Source: Acestrorhynchus altus (lineage: Eukaryota > Chordata > Actinopteri > Characiformes > Acestrorhynchidae). Taken from it: DNA of 64,000 nt. Positions 59,346 to 64,000 of the stretch are shown piece by piece. The notes under the pieces are model-generated. The model did not search any database. It was not told where the DNA came from and was given only the letters and a program-made list of their open reading frames with translations. The DNA is taken from NCBI GenBank assembly GCA_034509495.1, contig CM067507.1, forward strand, positions 7,552,775 through 7,616,774, in the 5' to 3' direction. Position 1 is the first letter of the stretch; every line of letters begins with the position of its first letter. The translations under genes were made by a program, and so were the position numbers.

Positions 59346-60595
59346 AAGTTTGTAAAAATACATGTAAGTGTTTGGCAAATAAGTCAAAAACACAGGAAAA
59401 TTTATTTTGAGGTATAACAAGGTTTTATCTTGAGGTATAAAAGAACATTATTGCACAGTTAAAAGCTAATACACTCAACAAATAACAGAATGCCAACTTA
59501 ATAATCAAACAATGCAATATCTCAGTCATTACATTTTAAATCATCAATGAATCACAAATAAATCATGTTTTTTAAAACACAAAAACTGTTTTTTTTTTTT
59601 ATCAAACTGTATTATACCAACATACCCTTCAATACTGTATTGTGAAATAAATAAATTGTGTAAATAATAAAGACAAATCTGATTCTAAAGGTGAGACTTA
59701 ATTCTAACAGATCTGCAAACCTTCATGGTTCAGATTATTCATTTCTTTCATCTCCAGACTGTCTGAGGTCTGTACAAGTTTGAATATATAAATGTTTCTA
59801 TAAAATATATTTCAAATTTATTTTGATCTTGAATATCATTTCAACATTAAAAGTTTACCAATTGGAATATCAGCTTAATAATTTCCAAGATAAATCAAAT
59901 ATTTGTTAGAAAGTATCTATTTCCACAGGGGGCCAGTGCTGTTGAAGATGTTTACTTTACATCCATTTTGACTGAGGCCAGTACATTAACGTTGCAGAAA
60001 CATCCCTAGTCCACTTCCCATTTATGAAATCAAATGATATGAAATCATATGCAATCAAAATGAGCAGATTTCAGCAGGGTTACAGGCAGAACTTAGAATA
60101 AAGAGTGCATAGCCCCACCTGCTGGCCAGAGCCTGAACAAATTTCTTTTCCTCAAAAACCTTTTCCCTCTTTTGCCAAAGTTCTGTCATACCAGCATACG
60201 AGACTTCAAATGCTCCAAGTATGTTTCAGTACTACTGTGTAACTTATGAAGCAAAAAGCACAGTGCAATGTGTGTTTAAATGGAACCTCATCAGTCTCAG
60301 CATTTGTTTCTTAATAAAGAATGTCTGATCTTATTTTGATTTGTACAAATGAAAAAGAGCTATTACTGTTTTCTAAATATCCACATCACCATCAAATTAA
60401 AATGAGGGAGGGATTATAATTGATTAAAACTGACAGAAGTTTTATAAGAGTGAAAATAAAATGTGAAAAATGTGAAGTATATTTCTACATACTCATATTT
60501 CAATAGTGTAGAAACAAAGAGTAGACAAACTCCACCCACTGCATTTTTGTGGTTCATTATTAAAGAACTAGACGATTAGATTCAGGAAGCTGCCA
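59346..60595. other. Downstream region of the nuclease gene, candidate 3' UTR
   Basis: No other gene seen. On the minus strand AATAAA candidates lie at 59822-59817 and 59406-59401. A CTCF-like motif on the minus strand lies at 60128-60113 (core CCAGCAGGTGGGG). Confidence 0.4.
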
Positions 60596-61273
60596 TCACA
60601 CCAGCATTCTGGACAGCCCTGTATTAGATTTCTTAATACTGACCATAGGTCTCAACCCTGAGCATTGTTCATGGAAGATGCTAATAGGAGTACTGTAGCG
60701 CTGCCTCAGGTAGGTCTCCAGAATGGGGAGCGGCATGGCCCGGACATCATAGCCCAGGAAAGCCTTCTTCTGGTGTGGATTCACTGGCACAATTTCCTGA
60801 GTGCTGTTTGGATCATTCCTTCCAATGGCTGCATATGAGGGAAATCTGTCAATAAGGCTCTTCGGGAGGTTTTGGCTATAGTTCTGGCAGCAGTATGCTG
60901 ACCACAGGTACTCAGGGATAGCAACTCTGCCCTCGTTCTTCAGCCATCTGTCTTTTTCATATGGGATGATCCCAGTCATTACATGTGCCTCCCCCAGACA
61001 GTATGCCTGGAGTCTTTTGTTGACCTGATCTTCCAGTCTGGCCCAGGGTCCGTCGTTGGAGCCGGCGCGTTGTGGGACCATGTTGGTGAGAGTAAAGGTG
61101 GCACAGCGATCATCAGAGTCAGTGTGATGCAGGCTAGGATTTAGGTGGCCCCGGGTGTAGGAGGAGTTGATGTAATCTTCCTGAACAGCCTGACTCTCCA
61201 CCACATTTTGGTCCACTTTTTCCGGTGGAATGGGAAATGGTACCATGTTTCCATCAGATTTGGAGTTGGCCAG
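60596..61273 (-). CDS. ENDOD1-like secreted nuclease, terminal exon (partial)
   Basis: The exon starts after a clean acceptor (ctcctgctcttccag/CTGGCC) at 61273 and stays open to TGA at 60596, 225 codons plus stop. It encodes the catalytic core of the DNA/RNA non-specific endonuclease (NUC) superfamily: EDYINSSYTRGHLNPSLHH, with the RGH catalytic His; CATFTLTNMVPQ, with the metal-binding Asn; then HVMTGIIPYEKD and RVAIPEYLWSAYCCQN. The C-terminal part (FLGYDVRAMPLPILETYL) also fits fish ENDOD1-like proteins. The ATG at 61246 is internal, not the start. Upstream exon(s) with the signal peptide are not visible up to 64000 and probably lie beyond. Such proteins are usually secreted or membrane-associated nucleases; teleosts carry several paralogues, so I give no symbol. 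No defect is seen in the exon. Confidence 0.85.
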   Translation of the reverse strand: MANSKSDGNMVPFPIPPEKVDQNVVESQAVQEDYINSSYTRGHLNPSLHHTDSDDRCATFTLTNMVPQRAGSNDGPWARLEDQVNKRLQAYCLGEAHVMTGIIPYEKDRWLKNEGRVAIPEYLWSAYCCQNYSQNLPKSLIDRFPSYAAIGRNDPNSTQEIVPVNPHQKKAFLGYDVRAMPLPILETYLRQRYSTPISIFHEQCSGLRPMVSIKKSNTGLSRMLV

Positions 61274-61334
61274 CTGGAAGAGCAGGAGATACAGATTATT
61301 TTACAGAATTAGTTTGGACTTTTATTGGCTAAAA

Positions 61335-62068
61335 GTAAAACCGCAATTCCAATGAAGTTGGGATGTTTTGTAAAACATAAATAAAAACAGAATACAATAA
61401 TCTGCAAATACTTTTCAACCTATATTCAACTGAATACAATACAAATATATTTAATGTTCAAATGGACTTCACTGTTTTTGCAAATATTCACAAAAAAAAA
61501 AAAAAAAGCCTGGGAAATTAAGGAATGTTCAAATAACACATGTGAAGAACATTCCATAGGTGAACAGTTTAATTGTAAACAGGTGTCATTATTATGGTAT
61601 AAAGTATCCCCAAAAGGATCATTCATTCACAAGGATGGGGCGAGATTCACCACTTTGTGAACAGCTGCGTGAGCAAATAGTTCCAACAGTTTAAAAACAA
61701 CTTCTCTCAATGTGCAACTGCAAGGAATTTAAGGATTTCATCATCTACAGTCCATAATATCTTCAAAAGATTCAGAGAATCTGAAGAAATCTCTTCAAGT
61801 AAGCGGCAAGGCCAAAAGTAAACATTGAATGCCTGTGACCTTCAATCCCTCAGACAGCACTGCATTAAAAACTGACATCATTGTGTAACGGATATTACCA
61901 CACGGGCTCAGGAACGCTTCAGAAAACCACTGTCAGTGAACACAGTTCATAGCTCCATCCAGTGCAAGTTAAAACTCTTACCATGCAGTGTATTGCAAAT
62001 CATTGTATTCTGTTTTTATTGTTTTCTATTGATTTTATGTCCCAACCTCATTGGAATTGGGGTTGTAC
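61335..62068. mobile_element. Non-autonomous DNA transposon with 29-base terminal inverted repeats
   Basis: Left gtaaaaccgcaattccaatg (through 61363) and right ending aattggggttgtac are inverted repeats matching at 25 of 29 positions. The sub-terminal text also mirrors (aaaacagaatacaataatct against tgtattctgttttta). The 734-base element lies in the nuclease gene's intron and has a poly(A) run at 61493-61507. Interior scraps may be transposase debris. Superfamily not assigned. Confidence 0.75.
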
Positions 62069-62388
62069 AAACCATTCCAAAGTCAAAATGTTCATGCATT
62101 TCAAAGTGACTGTTCAAGTTTGGGCTGTTACTGTTTTAATAATATAACATAAAATTCATTTGAAAATGCAATGTAGAAAATGCAGGTAAATGCAAGAAAA
62201 CTAGAACGATAAAATGAGCTGTAGATGATAAATCACTTTATTGTAATTTCACCTTTGTTTAACCAGGTGCTGGGTTTTGACATCTTCCTGTATAATGTTA
62301 CTGAATTATTAATATAATCTGATGGGTTTGCATTGTTGAAATAATAACAAAAAAAAAAATTAAAAATGCAGCAGTTTATAATCTACAC

Positions 62389-62558
62389 CAAGGGTGTCCA
62401 ATCTTATCCCCAAAGGGCTGGTGTGGCTGCAGCTTTTTGATCCAACAAAGCAGGAGCTCATCTGATGAACTGTTTGAAGACTGAGACCAACTGATTAAAC
62501 AATGGAATGAAAACCAGCAGCCATACAAGCCCTTAGAAGATAAGACTGGACACCCCTG
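62389..62558. mobile_element. MITE-like element with 20-base inverted repeats
   Basis: caagggtgtccaatcttatc on the left and gataagactggacacccctg on the right pair with two mismatches across 170 bases. A widespread fish hAT-type MITE by appearance; non-coding. Confidence 0.7.
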
Positions 62559-64000
62559 ATCTACACCTATACAGTCACTCTCTTGCAAACATGAAGGTAA
62601 AATCTGGAAAAAAAAAATTCACTATTTGATGTAACTTTAATGTGGCAGTTGTTCTTTACACTGTGTAAAATTTCAATGAAATGCACCCAAAATGGCTTGG
62701 AGAATTCCACTTTACCTTCACTGAAATGTAAGGTTTTTTTCACCTGTAGAATTACCTTTTTGGAGGTGGCTTTCGAATGATAATATACAGTGACAAAAAT
62801 AACAGGACACCTTGTTCATCATTTCTTATGAAACCAATGGCATTTAGAAAGTTTATTCAGATAACTGGTAACTGTCCCTACTGTCCAGGGAAGGCTTCCT
62901 ATTAAAATTTGGAGCATTGCTGTGCACACTCAGCAACCTAAAGTCCCCAAATCCCCAAATCTCCAGTTCATTCCAAAATTACTGGATGGAGCACCATCAT
63001 TCCAGAAAACCCAGAAGCACTGTTCCATTGCTCAATGCTTTATACTCTTAGGACGGGCAGTGTTCAGTTTGGAATGGCAATAAAGTTCAGGGCACTTCTG
63101 GGACAGTTGTGAATAAAGTTAATCTGGAGCCTTGCTACTGTGACTAGTATTAGATGAACCTTCACATCTATAAGGTTTCTTTAGCAAACATACAAGCGCA
63201 AAAAAGGAACAGACAGAGCAAACACGAGTTAAGAATAAACGTCTTTGTTCTCAACAAACACGTGTTAACTAAATGTAATTGTTCTGTGTGGTAAACCACA
63301 ACGAGTTCTGCTTCTCTGTCATCTTCAGTTCCTCTTTGAGTACGTAGAACTCAGTTTGAACATACTTAATCTGACAGAAACCAATGACTGCTATATTAAC
63401 TCTGGACTGTTGCAGATGAGTGATTCTGGCATGGATGTCTCTATATGTACATGTGCAAGTGAGTCTGCACTGTAATTAACTAACTAATACACTTACACCA
63501 AAAACTTGTTTCAGCAAAAACTCATATAGTGTTTTGAAGAGGCATGTCTTCATACAGCAAATGTACCCCCCCACCACCCCCCACCCCCTTTTGGAAGTTC
63601 CTCAATCCTGGTGGGACTCTCCCACATCACATTTGATGCTCCTGACAGAGCTGAAGTCAATCACATGCTTCCTCCCATACATGTGAAGTCAGCCACCATG
63701 TAGTTTAACTATATATTGTATATTCTTAGATCATATCAAAATAGCTTGTGTATTTGAACAGATGCGTGTTTGTTAATGTGTATATATTCTGTATTAAGTG
63801 TCTATAAGCACCTAAATTTGTACTCCCATTCACATCCATGTTAATGTAATATAATAAGAGTGACTGGATTTAATTTGACTTCGTGGTTTTCTGAAGGAGT
63901 CTGGCCCAATAGGCAATCCAATGAGAAAATATGGACAGAGAATGGACTTCCCTTTTTGAGCCTCGGGTCCTCTCAAGTTGTTTTTCTTGGGACTAGCTCA
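62559..64000. other. Presumed intron of the nuclease gene or intergenic DNA
   Basis: No exon recognised on either strand. It includes a C-rich tract at 63567-63591. If the nuclease gene's first exon were in this window it should show a signal peptide and a YATLYD-like motif on the minus strand; I do not see one. Confidence 0.5.

Overview
This is a vertebrate nuclear genome window, almost certainly from a teleost fish. The evidence is the widely spaced multi-exon genes with GT-AG introns, long AT-rich intergenic DNA, many dinucleotide microsatellites, and an unusually dense layer of Tc1/mariner transposon fossils of the kinds common in bony fish. Several of the fossil families are, from memory, frequent in characins, catfishes and relatives; that narrower placement is only a guess. 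There are no operons, CRISPR arrays or prokaryotic features.

Four protein-coding genes can be supported. (1) The last two coding exons of fam171a2, a single-pass membrane protein, on + at 108-1955. (2) A complete four-exon dcakd, dephospho-CoA kinase domain containing, on + at 8300-14008. (3) A complete two-exon c1ql1, a secreted C1q-like synaptic organiser, on - at 35150-41087, with a 5.1 kb intron. (4) The terminal exon of an ENDOD1-like secreted nuclease gene on - at 60596-61273; its upstream exon(s) are not visible and probably lie past 64000. FAM171A2, DCAKD and C1QL1 all lie on human 17q21.31, so the first three form a conserved synteny block. The ENDOD1-like gene does not belong to that block in human. 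These are neighbours by history; nothing suggests that they work in one pathway.

Layout. 1-2.7 kb: 3' end of fam171a2. 2.7-7.6 kb: spacer with microsatellites and transposon scraps. 7.57-8.2 kb: CpG-rich probable dcakd promoter. 8.3-14.3 kb: dcakd, with a Tc1 fossil in intron 1. 14.3-35 kb: repeat-rich spacer with at least six Tc1/mariner remnants, two LINE fragments, a tRNA-derived SINE and several MITEs. 35-41.2 kb: c1ql1, with two transposon remnants in its intron. 41.8-43.4 kb: the best preserved Tc1-like transposon, with two-nucleotide damage in its transposase. 43.4-57.5 kb: SINE, Tc1 and microsatellite territory with two degenerate minisatellites, a short interstitial telomere-like array and an unidentified exon-like remnant near 56.5-56.8 kb. 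57.6-59.3 kb: a Tc1 fossil split by a LINE fragment. 60.6-64 kb: the nuclease exon and its upstream intron, which carries two non-autonomous DNA transposons.

I did not find a convincing new biological system. The items most worth a second look are the shortened collagen stalk and possible N-terminal extension of c1ql1, the unidentified exon-like remnant, the nearly intact Tc1 copies, and a few GC-rich non-coding islands between genes. Statements about transposon families rest on remembered resemblance to fish Tc1 sequences and on inverted repeats visible here; no database search was run.
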